In this document: positions 7,145 through 13,799 of the stretch, in pieces
Layout: each line of letters starts with the position of its first letter
How positions within the stretch are numbered: the stretch's first letter is position 1
DNA from: an uncultured Bacilli bacterium
GTDB lineage: Bacteria; Bacillota_I; Bacilli_A; RF39; UBA660
Reading direction: 5' to 3'
NCBI GenBank assembly: GCA_947598345.1
Contig: CANQFF010000015.1
Coordinates: forward strand, 1 to 17,614
DNA length: 17,614 nt
Program-made: the position numbers and the translations under genes
Notes under the pieces: model-generated
The model's input: the letters and a program-made list of their open reading frames with translations, nothing else
The model's database searches: none
Told to the model about the DNA's origin: nothing

Positions 7145-7177
7145 ATTATAACATCACCCCTCCCCCCTAGAGGTCAA
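7145..7177 (-). promoter_or_regulatory. Promoter of the pilin gene with G-rich spacer
   Basis: On the minus strand TTGACC (7172-7177) precedes TATAAT (7145-7150, with TG in the extended -10 position) by 21 bp. The spacer holds G6-A-G4 (7157-7167), the most G-rich run in an otherwise AT-rich window. A spacer of 21 is longer than the 16-18 optimum, so loss of 3-4 G would bring the promoter to optimum length. Confidence 0.5.
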
Positions 7178-7517
7178 GAGATTTGGAGATTTTTAATTAC
7201 ATAAATTTGGTATAGATTTGGATATAAATTTATCCAATTTTTTTTAATTTTTTGAAAATTATTTTAATTATATGTTAAAATAAAATGCAAATTTATGAAA
7301 GAAAACGAGAGACAAAAGACTTAATATTTATCTAAATTTTTACTTAAAGTCCTTGGAATATCTAAAATCGAGGATATTGATGTATTAAAAAAGGAATTTT
7401 AACCATTATTTTATGCGGTCAAAACATCTATCTGTTAATTTTTCCATTCCCTAATCCTGTATTCTAATATAGAAAACTTGAAAAAAAATTCGTTCGTATT
7501 GTGATAATATGTATGTA
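7178..7517. other. Gene-poor spacer between pilin gene and small RNA copy 2
   Basis: A very AT-rich stretch with no intact gene, apart from the degenerate reading frame listed at 7285-7402. The promoter of small RNA copy 2 should lie near 7470-7515. Possible elements are TTGAAA at about 7479 with GATAAT at about 7503, spaced 19 bp; both are weak. Nothing else recognised. Confidence 0.5.
7285..7402 (+). pseudogene. Degenerate small reading frame, unknown
   Basis: One frame from the ATG at 7285 reads MQIYERKRETKDLIFI then stops; the next frame continues SKFLLKVLGISKIEDIDVLK and a few more residues to a stop at 7400. Joined by a one-base shift near 7328-7331, the two parts give a continuous peptide of about 38 residues with normal composition, which suggests a broken gene or the tail of a lost one. 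There is no ribosome site and I recognise no family. Chance cannot be excluded in sequence this AT-rich. Confidence 0.25.
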
Positions 7518-7624
7518 GTGAAGGAAACTTCATATAATAAAAAAGAGGAACATTCAATTTCGTAAGTGAATGTCGCCACATTTATTGGTGACACTTATCA
7601 TTACTGATGAGTGTCTATTTTTTT
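7518..7624 (+). ncRNA. Structured small RNA, copy 2 (same unrecognised family)
   Basis: Paralogue of the RNA at 3977-4086. P1 TGAAG/CTTCA (7519-7523 with 7528-7532) now has a GAAA tetraloop. The linker ATAATAAAAAAG is identical. P2 is ACATTCA/TGAATGT (7550-7556 with 7567-7573), paired but different in sequence from copy 1. P3 is GTCGCCA/TGGTGAC (7572-7578 with 7586-7592). A strong terminator closes the RNA. Identity is near-total over the first 38 bases (including TATGTATG before P1) and mostly lost afterwards, while hairpins persist. The pattern suggests that the 5' domain carries the sequence-specific function and that the rest is structural. It is followed directly by a clpB relic, so the pair probably arose by duplication of an RNA-clpB unit. 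Confidence 0.65.
7590..7624 (+). terminator. Intrinsic terminator of small RNA copy 2
   Basis: GACACTTATCA (7590-7600), loop TTAC, TGATGAGTGTC (7605-7615): an 11-bp stem with one G-U pair, followed by TATTTTTTT. Confidence 0.9.
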
Positions 7625-7714
7625 ATCGCTAATACCAGTAAGGTAGAGAGTAATAAAATTATAGAATATAAAGTAACATTTAGAGATAATGATAAATTCA
7701 TAATTAAAAATTAA
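7622..7714 (+). pseudogene. C-terminal relic of a second clpB
   Basis: Thirty codons open from the end of the RNA terminator to a TAA at 7712-7714. They begin FIANTSKVESNK and end with DNDKFIIKN. The intact ClpB ends LLANTIIEDN ... DNDKFIIK, so the start, the end and the distance between them correspond. At DNA level a 20-base block ending ATTCATAAT is identical to the clpB 3' end. No start codon or ribosome site is present. It is the last part of a duplicated clpB whose body has been deleted, leaving the upstream RNA copy fused to the tail. Expression as protein is not expected. Confidence 0.75.
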
Positions 7715-7715
7715 G

Positions 7716-7747
7716 AAAAGAACAGATTCAAAAGTCTCTGTTCTTTT
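7716..7747. terminator. Bidirectional terminator downstream of ychF and the clpB relic
   Basis: AAAAGAACAGA (7716-7726), a 10-nt loop, TCTGTTCTTTT (7737-7747), with T-runs on both strands. It ends the minus-strand ychF transcript. Confidence 0.88.
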
Positions 7748-7759
7748 TTAATAAAATAT

Positions 7760-8860
7760 TTATGCATTAAATCTAAAATAACATATGTCTCCATCTTGGA
7801 CTAAGTATTCTTTACCTTCTAATCTAACTTTTCCGGCTTCTTTAACACTTTTTTCATTTCCATATTTTTTTAAATCTTCATAACTCATAATTTCTGCTTT
7901 TATAAATCCCTTTTCAAAATCACTATGTATAATTCCTGCACATGCTGGTGCTTTAGTACCATCTTTAAATGTCCAAGCTCTACACTCATCTTCTCCTGCA
8001 GTAAAAAATGTTTTTAAACCTAATAAAGAATATGATGCTTTTATTAGTTTATCTATTCCACTTTCACTAACACCAAGTTCATTTAAAAATTGTGTTTTTT
8101 CCTCATTAGTCATTTCACTTAAGTCTGATTCTACCTTTGCGCATATTGTAACTACTTTAGCATTATCTTTTGCTGCATATTCTCTTACAACATCTATATA
8201 TTGATTATTTCCTGTTAATAAATCATCTTCAGAAACATTTGCTACATAAATAATAGGCTTAGCAGTTAATAAATTAAATGGTTTAATATATAACTTTTCA
8301 TCATCTGTTAAATCTATTCTTCTTATAGGAATATTTTTTTCTAGTGTTGATTTTAATTTTGTTAAAATAGCTGCCTCTTTTTGTACTTCTTTATCTTTTG
8401 ATAATGCAGCTTTTTTACCTATTTTATTAAATCTATTTTCTACTATTTCAAGATCAGCCAATATAAGTTCTACTTCTATTATTTCTATATCTCTTAGTGG
8501 ATTAACATCTTCTTCTACATGTATTATATTCTTGTTTTCAAAACACCTAACTACCTCACATATTGCATCTACTTCCCTTATATGTGATAAAAATTTATTA
8601 CCTAAGCCTTCTCCTTTAGATGCTCCTTTAACTAAGCCTGCTATATCTGTAAATTCAAATGTTGTTGGAACTAAACTTTTAGGCTTATATAGTTCATTTA
8701 AGAAATCTAATCTATCATCTGGCACTAAAACTACTCCTACATTTGGATCTATTGTAGCAAAAGGATAATTAGCTGCTAATATATTTTTTTTAGTTATAGC
8801 ATTAAATAATGTACTTTTACCTACATTTGGTAACCCTACTATTCCCGCTGTTAAACTCAT
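7760..8860 (-). CDS. ychF: Redox-regulated ATPase YchF (Obg/OLA1 family)
   Basis: A 366-residue universally conserved P-loop protein that binds ribosomes and hydrolyses ATP in preference to GTP. Seen: G1 GLPNVGKS (9-16), G3 DIAGLVKGAS, NVSED at the G4 position in place of the GTP-specific NKxD (typical of the family and the basis of ATP use), a coiled-coil insertion in the middle, and a C-terminal TGS domain ending in the conserved stretch near CAGIIHSDFEKGFIKAE. Length is as expected. The ATG at 8860 follows TTAGGAGGTGGAATT. In Bacillus its orthologue yyaF lies beside the DUF951 gene yyzM and downstream of soj-spo0J; here the same genes lie upstream, with abgT and an IS relic in between. A -35-like TTGACT lies about 50 bp before the start. 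Confidence 0.98.
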   Translation of the reverse strand: MSLTAGIVGLPNVGKSTLFNAITKKNILAANYPFATIDPNVGVVLVPDDRLDFLNELYKPKSLVPTTFEFTDIAGLVKGASKGEGLGNKFLSHIREVDAICEVVRCFENKNIIHVEEDVNPLRDIEIIEVELILADLEIVENRFNKIGKKAALSKDKEVQKEAAILTKLKSTLEKNIPIRRIDLTDDEKLYIKPFNLLTAKPIIYVANVSEDDLLTGNNQYIDVVREYAAKDNAKVVTICAKVESDLSEMTNEEKTQFLNELGVSESGIDKLIKASYSLLGLKTFFTAGEDECRAWTFKDGTKAPACAGIIHSDFEKGFIKAEIMSYEDLKKYGNEKSVKEAGKVRLEGKEYLVQDGDICYFRFNA

Positions 8861-8924
8861 AATTCCACCTCCTAATTAGTTTACTATATATTAAATGAAC
8901 AAAAGTCAAAATAAATTTTGACCT

Positions 8925-8944
8925 AAATGCCATCACTGGCATTT
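8925..8944. repeat. Perfect inverted repeat, likely subterminal hairpin of the IS right end
   Basis: AAATGCCA (8925-8932), TCAC, TGGCATTT (8937-8944). Read on the minus strand it has a GNRA-type GTGA loop. A T-run follows on the plus strand, so it could also act as a plus-strand terminator, but no plus-strand gene ends here. Confidence 0.6.
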
Positions 8945-9025
8945 TTTTCTACTTCATAAAGACTTAGTCTCTCCATAGACCAATTTTGGATAGTCGCTAC
9001 CCTATTATATTTTTTTGTCAAAATT

Positions 9026-9229
9026 TTAATTGACTTGCAGTTCCAAATCTTTCTTCATATATAGTTTTAACCCTTCAAACATTATATTTATACTTGCATT
9101 TATATAATTTGGATATTTATTTAAAAAATAATTATAAATAAATCTTGAACAACCAAATGATTTTTCTATTAATATTTTCTGTTCTTTGTTTGGATGAAGT
9201 CTAAATATATAACCTTTTATTATGTTCAT
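9026..9229 (-). pseudogene. Internally deleted TnpB (67-codon mini-ORF)
   Basis: The first about 38 residues, beginning MNIIKGYIFRLHPNKEQ and continuing to FGCSRFIYNYFLNK, are the standard N-terminus of IS605-family TnpB. The frame then runs straight into NASINIMFEGLKLYMKK, the very C-terminus of TnpB after its zinc ribbon and last RuvC motif. About 300 residues, including all catalytic Asp/Glu residues, are missing in frame. The Asp expected just before NASINI is replaced (NYI). The frame is open and has a promoter and a weak RBS (GTGGTGAT), so a short protein could be made. The longest frame begins at a TTG at 9253, on the -10 box, so the ATG at 9229 or 9232 is the likely start. It is either a non-autonomous element relic or a domesticated fragment. 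Confidence 0.75.
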
Positions 9230-9252
9230 CATATCACCACACTGACAAAACA

Positions 9253-9281
9253 ATTATATCATATGAACGAATGTTTGTAAA
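9253..9281 (-). promoter_or_regulatory. Promoter of the mini-tnpB
   Basis: TTTACA (9276-9281), 17-bp spacer, TATAAT (9253-9258) with TG in the extended -10 position. This is a strong promoter for a gutted gene, with a leader of about 15 nt before the ATG. Confidence 0.7.
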
Positions 9282-9307
9282 GAACTTTTTTACCACTTTC
9301 CTAATAG

Positions 9308-9400
9308 ATAAAAAACAAGAATAAATTAAAAATGAATTGGCTTAGCCAATCCAAATCCCTTTATTCTTTAATAGAACTACTCACATAATCTTATGATTAC
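9308..9400 (-). ncRNA. Candidate small RNA upstream of the IS relic
   Basis: A transcript of about 93 nt is bracketed by a good promoter (9407-9435) and a terminator hairpin. Its 5' hairpin ATGTAATC-ATAA-GATTATGT spans 9383-9402 on the minus strand, eight pairs of which two are G-U; the same arms pair less well on the plus strand. A single-stranded stretch and the terminator follow. It has no convincing reading frame and no sequence match to the RNA at 3977-4086 or 7518-7624. It could be an independent sRNA, or part of the left end of the IS605-type element. Confidence 0.45.
9311..9368 (-). terminator. Two-tier terminator hairpin of the candidate small RNA
   Basis: The outer stem AAGAATAAA/TTTATTCTT (9360-9368 with 9317-9325) encloses the inner stem GGATTGGC/GCCAATTC (9345-9352 with 9334-9341, loop TAA) across an internal loop. 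GTTTTTT follows on the minus strand. Confidence 0.6.
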
Positions 9401-9406
9401 ATTTTA

Positions 9407-9435
9407 ATTATAAATGAGTATTTTTTTATGGTCAA
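9407..9435 (-). promoter_or_regulatory. Promoter of the candidate small RNA
   Basis: TTGACC (9430-9435), 17-bp spacer, TATAAT (9407-9412) on the minus strand. Predicted start is about 9400, at the first hairpin. Confidence 0.65.
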
Positions 9436-9487
9436 TTGCTTATTATTATTTTATCTTAGAAATTTAAAAATGAGTGTAAAGAAATGT

Positions 9488-9512
9488 AAAAACAAGAGTT
9501 TAGAACTCTTGT
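9488..9512 (-). terminator. Terminator of the abgT operon
   Basis: ACAAGAGTT/AACTCTTGT (9492-9500 with 9504-9512), a 9-bp perfect stem with a 3-nt loop and a T-run on the minus strand. Its first base overlaps the last base of the abgT stop codon. It closes the parA-parB-mscS-DUF951-abgT run. Confidence 0.9.
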
Positions 9513-11023
9513 CATAGTGTTATATTAGTATTTATTCCTATTGGTAAACCAAGTAAATACCAACCTATAATTATAACTAACCAAGTAACTGCGATAATTG
9601 ATATAACTGGCATAATTTTTTTAATTGTACTCATTATACCTATATTTCCGTCACTGTCATATTTATATATAAATCCTATAGCAACTAATAAATATACATA
9701 AATTGGTGAGAATAATTTACCAACGGAGTCAGCCATCAAAAATATTGTTTGCGTAAATGATGGACTAATATTAGCTCTCATTAGTAATGGTACATAAACT
9801 GGAGCAATTAAATTCCACTTAGTAATAGTTGATGGAATAAATATAGATATTATTACTATTGAAATAAAGGCAAGTATAACTAACATTATTCCTGATATAT
9901 TACTAGAACCTATAAAGTCAACTATATTTGTTGTAATAACAGTAGATAAATTTGTCCAATCTAGTATCAAATATAATATTGATATGAAAAATAATAAAAC
10001 AAATATGTACCCTGTACCTTCAAATGTCTTAGTTAAGGCTTTACTATAATCTCCACTATTTTTTATATTTCTAGAAACTGTTCCATATACAAATCCACAT
10101 ACCATAAGTATACCTATTATTAGAAACATAAATCCTTGGCTAAGTGGTGAAGATGATGCGAATAATTTACCTATATAAGTTGGTTCTGTTTTATCTAGTA
10201 ATAAACCTGAATGTGGTAAACCTGGTATAAGACAATATATGAATAAAGCAATCATAATTATAAAAGTAACTAAAGTTATTTTAGATGCTTTATTTGATAT
10301 ATTTAAATTATCTGTACTCTCATTTCTCGTATATTTCTTTGAAAATTTTTCAAGAACTATTGTTCCAACAATAGTTAAAATAACAGTAGAAGCAATCAAA
10401 AAGAATATATTAGAAAGTAATTCGTAATTATAATTTGCCGTTATATTACTTGCTGCAATCTCTGTAATATTCCCAAGCTCATATGCTTGATAGTTATATA
10501 TTATTCCAGTACCATATCCTGCAGTTATTGCTACAAACATAGTCAAAACTCCAAGACCAGGATTTTTACCTATATATTTATATAAAATTCCTGCAAGTGG
10601 TAATAAAAGTGTATAACTATAATCACCTATAATTGTAGATATTATACCTATAAACATAACCATCATAGTTATATACTTTGATTTTATTTTCTTTAATGGC
10701 GTAAATATTTGTTTTAAAAGACCACTTGCTTCTAATATAGAAACAGCTATTAACGATAGTATAACTAAAACTAAAGGTTCCAGTGTTTGGAAATTAGTTA
10801 AGGCTGTATTTAATAAATGTTTTATACCAGATCTACTAAATATATTATTTATAATTGTTAATGTTGTTTCTAGTGTTCTAGCATCTGTTATATATCCATT
10901 TGCTCCAAATAAATTAAGTAAAAAACATCCAACTGATACAAAAAGAATTATAAGTATTATTTCTACTACCGGTCCCATTGAATATTTTCTATTTTTTTTG
11001 CGTTTTTTATTTTTATTTTTCAC
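9512..11023 (-). CDS. AbgT-family transporter
   Basis: A 503-residue polytopic membrane protein, highly hydrophobic, with roughly 11-13 membrane segments and a Lys/Arg-rich cytoplasmic N-terminus (MKNKNKKRKKNRK). The AbgT family includes p-aminobenzoyl-glutamate importers and drug/sulfonamide-linked exporters. Family-typical stretches are AGYGTGIIYN near residue 165 and, in the C-terminal third, PSTITKWNLIAPVYVPLLM followed by SPSFTQ and MADSVGKLFSP. The start is a GTG at 11023 placed after AGGAGG; that ribosome site overlaps the DUF951 stop codon (TAGGAGG), so translation is probably coupled. The substrate is not known. Its place in a segregation operon looks like a lineage-specific insertion. 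Confidence 0.85.
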   Translation of the reverse strand: MKNKNKKRKKNRKYSMGPVVEIILIILFVSVGCFLLNLFGANGYITDARTLETTLTIINNIFSRSGIKHLLNTALTNFQTLEPLVLVILSLIAVSILEASGLLKQIFTPLKKIKSKYITMMVMFIGIISTIIGDYSYTLLLPLAGILYKYIGKNPGLGVLTMFVAITAGYGTGIIYNYQAYELGNITEIAASNITANYNYELLSNIFFLIASTVILTIVGTIVLEKFSKKYTRNESTDNLNISNKASKITLVTFIIMIALFIYCLIPGLPHSGLLLDKTEPTYIGKLFASSSPLSQGFMFLIIGILMVCGFVYGTVSRNIKNSGDYSKALTKTFEGTGYIFVLLFFISILYLILDWTNLSTVITTNIVDFIGSSNISGIMLVILAFISIVIISIFIPSTITKWNLIAPVYVPLLMRANISPSFTQTIFLMADSVGKLFSPIYVYLLVAIGFIYKYDSDGNIGIMSTIKKIMPVISIIAVTWLVIIIGWYLLGLPIGINTNITL

Positions 11024-11033
11024 TTACAACCTC

Positions 11034-11219
11034 CTAAAGTTTTACTACTTTTTTTAATTTCTTATTAAATTCTATTCTAGGAAGCATTACTGTTCTTCCA
11101 CAATTTACACATTTTATTTTTATATCTGCACCTAATCTTGTTACTTCCCATTCATTTGTTCCGCATGGATGGGCTTTTTTCATTATAACTATACTTCCAA
11201 TTTTATACTCTTTTTCCAT
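11034..11219 (-). CDS. DUF951 small zinc-ribbon-like protein (YyzM type)
   Basis: A 61-residue basic protein with the DUF951 pattern: MKKAHPCGTNEWEVTRLGAD, then CVNCGRTVMLPR. One Cys in HPCG plus a CxxC pair suggest a small metal-binding fold. Function is unknown. Bacillus yyzM, next to the ychF orthologue yyaF, is of this type. The ATG lies inside the 3' end of mscS (17-bp overlap) and GGTGGTGG just upstream can serve as ribosome site; the stop overlaps the next gene's ribosome site. Such tight packing implies co-translation with both neighbours. Confidence 0.93.
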   Translation of the reverse strand: MEKEYKIGSIVIMKKAHPCGTNEWEVTRLGADIKIKCVNCGRTVMLPRIEFNKKLKKVVKL

Positions 11220-11994
11220 TATGAACCACCACCTGATTAAAAGGAATATTTATATTATTTCTTTTAAAACATAATAATATTTCTTTTTTTATTTGTCTAT
11301 CTAATTTAAATTGTTCTTCATAGCTTATTGATGCGGCTAATCTAAATTTAATAGAACTATCTGCTAGTTCTTGAATGCCTAAACAAGATATTTCCTTAAT
11401 ATTATATTTATTTTTAATATTTAAACATAATTCGTTTAATACCTTATTAACTTTTTCTATATCTGATTCGTACGCAACACCAACATCTATTAAAAGTATA
11501 TTTGAAACCATACTATAATTTATAATTTCATTAATATTTCTATTATATATTATTTTTATCTCGCCAGTATAAGATTTTAGCTTAGTAGTTCTTAAATTTG
11601 ATGGTAAAACTTCACCTTTAAATCCATTTATATATACCCAATCTCCAATAGAATACTGTCCTTCAAATATAATAGATATACCAACTATAAAATCCTTAAT
11701 TATATCTTGAAGCGCTAATCCTATAACTATTCCAACTACACCAAGAGATGCGATTAAAGATTTTGTATCTATCCCATATATTTCTAAAATCATTAGTACT
11801 CCTATGATAGATATTAACGCTATAACCATATTACTGATTAAATTTACTATAGTTTTTTTCTTTCCATCTTTAATCTTAACAGTTTTAAAATTAAATATCT
11901 TATAAATTATTCTTTTAGAAACAAAGCAAAGAAATACACTCACAATTAATATTATCATGGGTGCGATAAATTCTTTTTTTAAAATAAATTCCAT
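11203..11994 (-). CDS. mscS: MscS-family small-conductance mechanosensitive channel
   Basis: A 263-residue membrane channel that opens under membrane tension and releases solutes during hypo-osmotic shock. Three N-terminal hydrophobic helices (about 8-28, 50-70 and 82-105) end in the pore-lining segment SLGVVGIVIGLALQDIIKDF, rich in Gly/Ala as in MscS TM3. The beta domain follows, with FEGQYSIGDWVYINGFKGEV and RTTKLKSYTGEIKIIYN, then the alpha/beta vestibule. The layout resembles Bacillus YkuT/YhdY. One base separates it from parB, and AAGGGAG at the parB end serves as its ribosome site. An MscS gene beside spo0J recurs in low-GC Firmicutes. Confidence 0.95.
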   Translation of the reverse strand: MEFILKKEFIAPMIILIVSVFLCFVSKRIIYKIFNFKTVKIKDGKKKTIVNLISNMVIALISIIGVLMILEIYGIDTKSLIASLGVVGIVIGLALQDIIKDFIVGISIIFEGQYSIGDWVYINGFKGEVLPSNLRTTKLKSYTGEIKIIYNRNINEIINYSMVSNILLIDVGVAYESDIEKVNKVLNELCLNIKNKYNIKEISCLGIQELADSSIKFRLAASISYEEQFKLDRQIKKEILLCFKRNNINIPFNQVVVHNGKRV

Positions 11995-11995
11995 A

Positions 11996-12871
11996 TTACT
12001 CCCTTACATTAAGTACTTCTAAAATTCTATTTAAGTCAGCGATATTAGTAAATGATATCTCTATTTTTTTATCTTTTATTTTTACTTTAGTATCTAATTT
12101 TTCTCTTAGTAATTCTTCTACAAACTTAAAGTCATTATTTACTGGTTTAGTATGTCTTTCAATTTTAACTTTTTTATCTTCGTTAAAAGAAGCATATTCT
12201 AAATCTCTAACTGATATTTTTTTATCAACTATTTCTCTAGCCATATCAATTATTTTCTGATCATCTTCTAATTTACTTAAAACCCTAGCATGTCCCATAC
12301 TTATCTGATTATTTGCAACCATTCTCTGTACTTCACTAGGTAATCTCAATAAACCTAATATATTTGTAATATGACTCCTACTTTTACCAACTTTTTTTGA
12401 TAATTCTTCCTGAGTTAATGATAATTTTTCTATCATTGTTTTATATGCGATAGCCTCTTCTATTGAACTTAAATTCTCTCTTTGTAAATTTTCAAGTAAG
12501 GCAATTTCCATCATTTGTTCATCGTCTAAATTTCTTATTATTGCAGGTATTTTAGTTAAACCTGCTCTTTTTGAAGCTCTAACTCTTCTTTCTCCAGCTA
12601 TTATTTCATATCCTTTTATACTCTTTTTTACTATAATTGGTTGAAATACACCGTGCTGTTTTATGGATTCAGTTAAATCGTTTAAAGCTTCATCATTGAA
12701 TATCTTTCTAGGTTGATATGGATTTGGTCTTAAATCATCTAAATTAATTTCGATAATTTCTTCATTTGTGGCTGTTTCATAAACAGCTTTTTCAAAACTA
12801 TCTAAGTCTAAATTTTCAGAATTAAATAACTGTTCTAAACCTTTACCCAATGCCCTTTTTTTAGTTTCCAT
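11996..12871 (-). CDS. parB: Chromosome-partitioning protein ParB/Spo0J
   Basis: A 291-residue CTP-dependent DNA clamp that loads at parS sites near the origin, spreads, recruits SMC and is moved by ParA. Seen: an N-terminal peptide RALGKGLEQLF (6-16) that in the family stimulates ParA ATPase; the CTPase domain with RPNPYQPRK (48-56) and the GERRVR box (93-98); a central HTH region (about 135-200, with LSKKVGKSRSHITNILGLLR); and a C-terminal dimerisation domain. It overlaps parA by 11 bp (12861-12871), and AGAGGTGAT within the parA end serves as ribosome site. No consensus parS (TGTTTCACGTGAAACA) was found in this window. Confidence 0.98.
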   Translation of the reverse strand: METKKRALGKGLEQLFNSENLDLDSFEKAVYETATNEEIIEINLDDLRPNPYQPRKIFNDEALNDLTESIKQHGVFQPIIVKKSIKGYEIIAGERRVRASKRAGLTKIPAIIRNLDDEQMMEIALLENLQRENLSSIEEAIAYKTMIEKLSLTQEELSKKVGKSRSHITNILGLLRLPSEVQRMVANNQISMGHARVLSKLEDDQKIIDMAREIVDKKISVRDLEYASFNEDKKVKIERHTKPVNNDFKFVEELLREKLDTKVKIKDKKIEISFTNIADLNRILEVLNVRE

Positions 12872-13646
12872 TTCTTTCTATCACCTCTTTGGCTAAATTT
12901 ATATAGGCCTCAGTTCCTCTACTTCTAGGATCATAAGCGTGTATTGGTTTTCCATGGCTTGGAGCTTCAGAAAGCCTTACTAATCTTGGAATTATAGTAT
13001 CATATACTTTTTCTTTAAAGTAACTTTTTATTTCCTCTACAACTTCTAATCCTAAATTAGTTCTATTATCAAGCATAGTAAGTAATACTCCCTCAATATC
13101 TAAACTTGGATTTAATTTCTTTTGAGCAATCATTATAGAATTTAATAATTGCATTATTCCTTCAAGTGCGAAGAATTCACATTGAACAGGTATTATTACA
13201 GAATTAGATGCAGCAAGTGCATTTGTAGTAATAAGACCTAAAGATGGAGGACAATCAATTATTATATAATCAAATAAATCTTGTATTTTACTTAAATATT
13301 TTTTTAATTGTAACTGAGGTACAAAACCTGGATTTGTTCTAGACATTTCTATTAATTCCATATCAACACCAGCAAGGTTTATTGAAGCTGGTATTAAATA
13401 TAAATTTTTAAATTTTGTTTTAGTTACAACATTATTTATTTCTGCTCTATCTACCAATAGTTCATAAATACTATTCTCATAATCTCTTTTATCTACACCT
13501 ACACCAGTAGTACTATTTCCTTGAGGATCTAAATCTATTAGAAGTGTTTTCTTACCTAAAAGTCCTAGGGATGCTGCTAAATTTATACTAGAAGTAGTTT
13601 TACCTACTCCACCTTTTTGATTAACGAATGCTATTATCTTTCCCAT
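12861..13646 (-). CDS. parA: Chromosome-partitioning ATPase ParA/Soj
   Basis: A 261-residue deviant-Walker ATPase that binds DNA non-specifically as an ATP dimer and drives ParB-parS segregation; in Bacillus, Soj also regulates DnaA. The N-terminus MGKIIAFVNQKGGVGKTT carries the signature Lys of the deviant Walker A (KGGVGKT, 11-17); LLIDLDPQGNS near residue 40 and IIIDCPPSLG near residue 120 are the other switch motifs. An upstream ATG at 13691 would add 15 residues of unlikely sequence; the ATG at 13646 is preceded by AAAAAAGGTGAAAAA and gives the canonical N-terminus. It is first in the operon parA-parB-mscS-DUF951-abgT. Confidence 0.98.
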   Translation of the reverse strand: MGKIIAFVNQKGGVGKTTSSINLAASLGLLGKKTLLIDLDPQGNSTTGVGVDKRDYENSIYELLVDRAEINNVVTKTKFKNLYLIPASINLAGVDMELIEMSRTNPGFVPQLQLKKYLSKIQDLFDYIIIDCPPSLGLITTNALAASNSVIIPVQCEFFALEGIMQLLNSIMIAQKKLNPSLDIEGVLLTMLDNRTNLGLEVVEEIKSYFKEKVYDTIIPRLVRLSEAPSHGKPIHAYDPRSRGTEAYINLAKEVIERNGN

Positions 13647-13704
13647 TTTTTCACCTTTTTTCATTTTCTTTATATATAAATAGTTTAACATATTTTTATA
13701 AATA

Positions 13705-13733
13705 AATCTATCTTTTAAGATGATTTTAGTAAA
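13705..13733 (-). promoter_or_regulatory. Probable promoter of the parA operon
   Basis: TTTACT (13728-13733), 17-bp spacer, TAGATT (13705-13710) on the minus strand. A 12-bp palindrome ATCTTTTAAGAT (13710-13721) lies between the boxes and could be an operator, though it is short and AT-rich. Confidence 0.45.
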
Positions 13734-13799
13734 AAGAAAAATCTTATAGATATTAATATAATGTTTAAATATATATCATAGTATTAAATAGGTGATAGT

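Larger units (their letters stand above)
8918..9281 (-). mobile_element. Decayed IS200/IS605-type element (tnpB relic with right-end-like hairpins)
   Basis: It holds a gutted tnpB and, downstream of it, about 100 bp of hairpin-rich DNA as expected for an IS605-type right end, where the tnpB guide (omega) RNA scaffold is encoded. Hairpins on the minus strand: GGGTAG/CTATCC with a CGA loop, GGTCT/AGACT, and a perfect AAATGCCA-GTGA-TGGCATTT (8925-8944). The last is followed by AGGTCAA, and TCAA is the right-end cleavage tetranucleotide known for IS608. No tnpA is present and the left end is not identified, so both limits are provisional. Confidence 0.45.

Noticed and set aside
8925..8950. Perfect hairpin plus T-run as a plus-strand gene terminator
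   Set aside because: No plus-strand gene ends here; its position after a tnpB relic fits an IS605-type right-end hairpin better.
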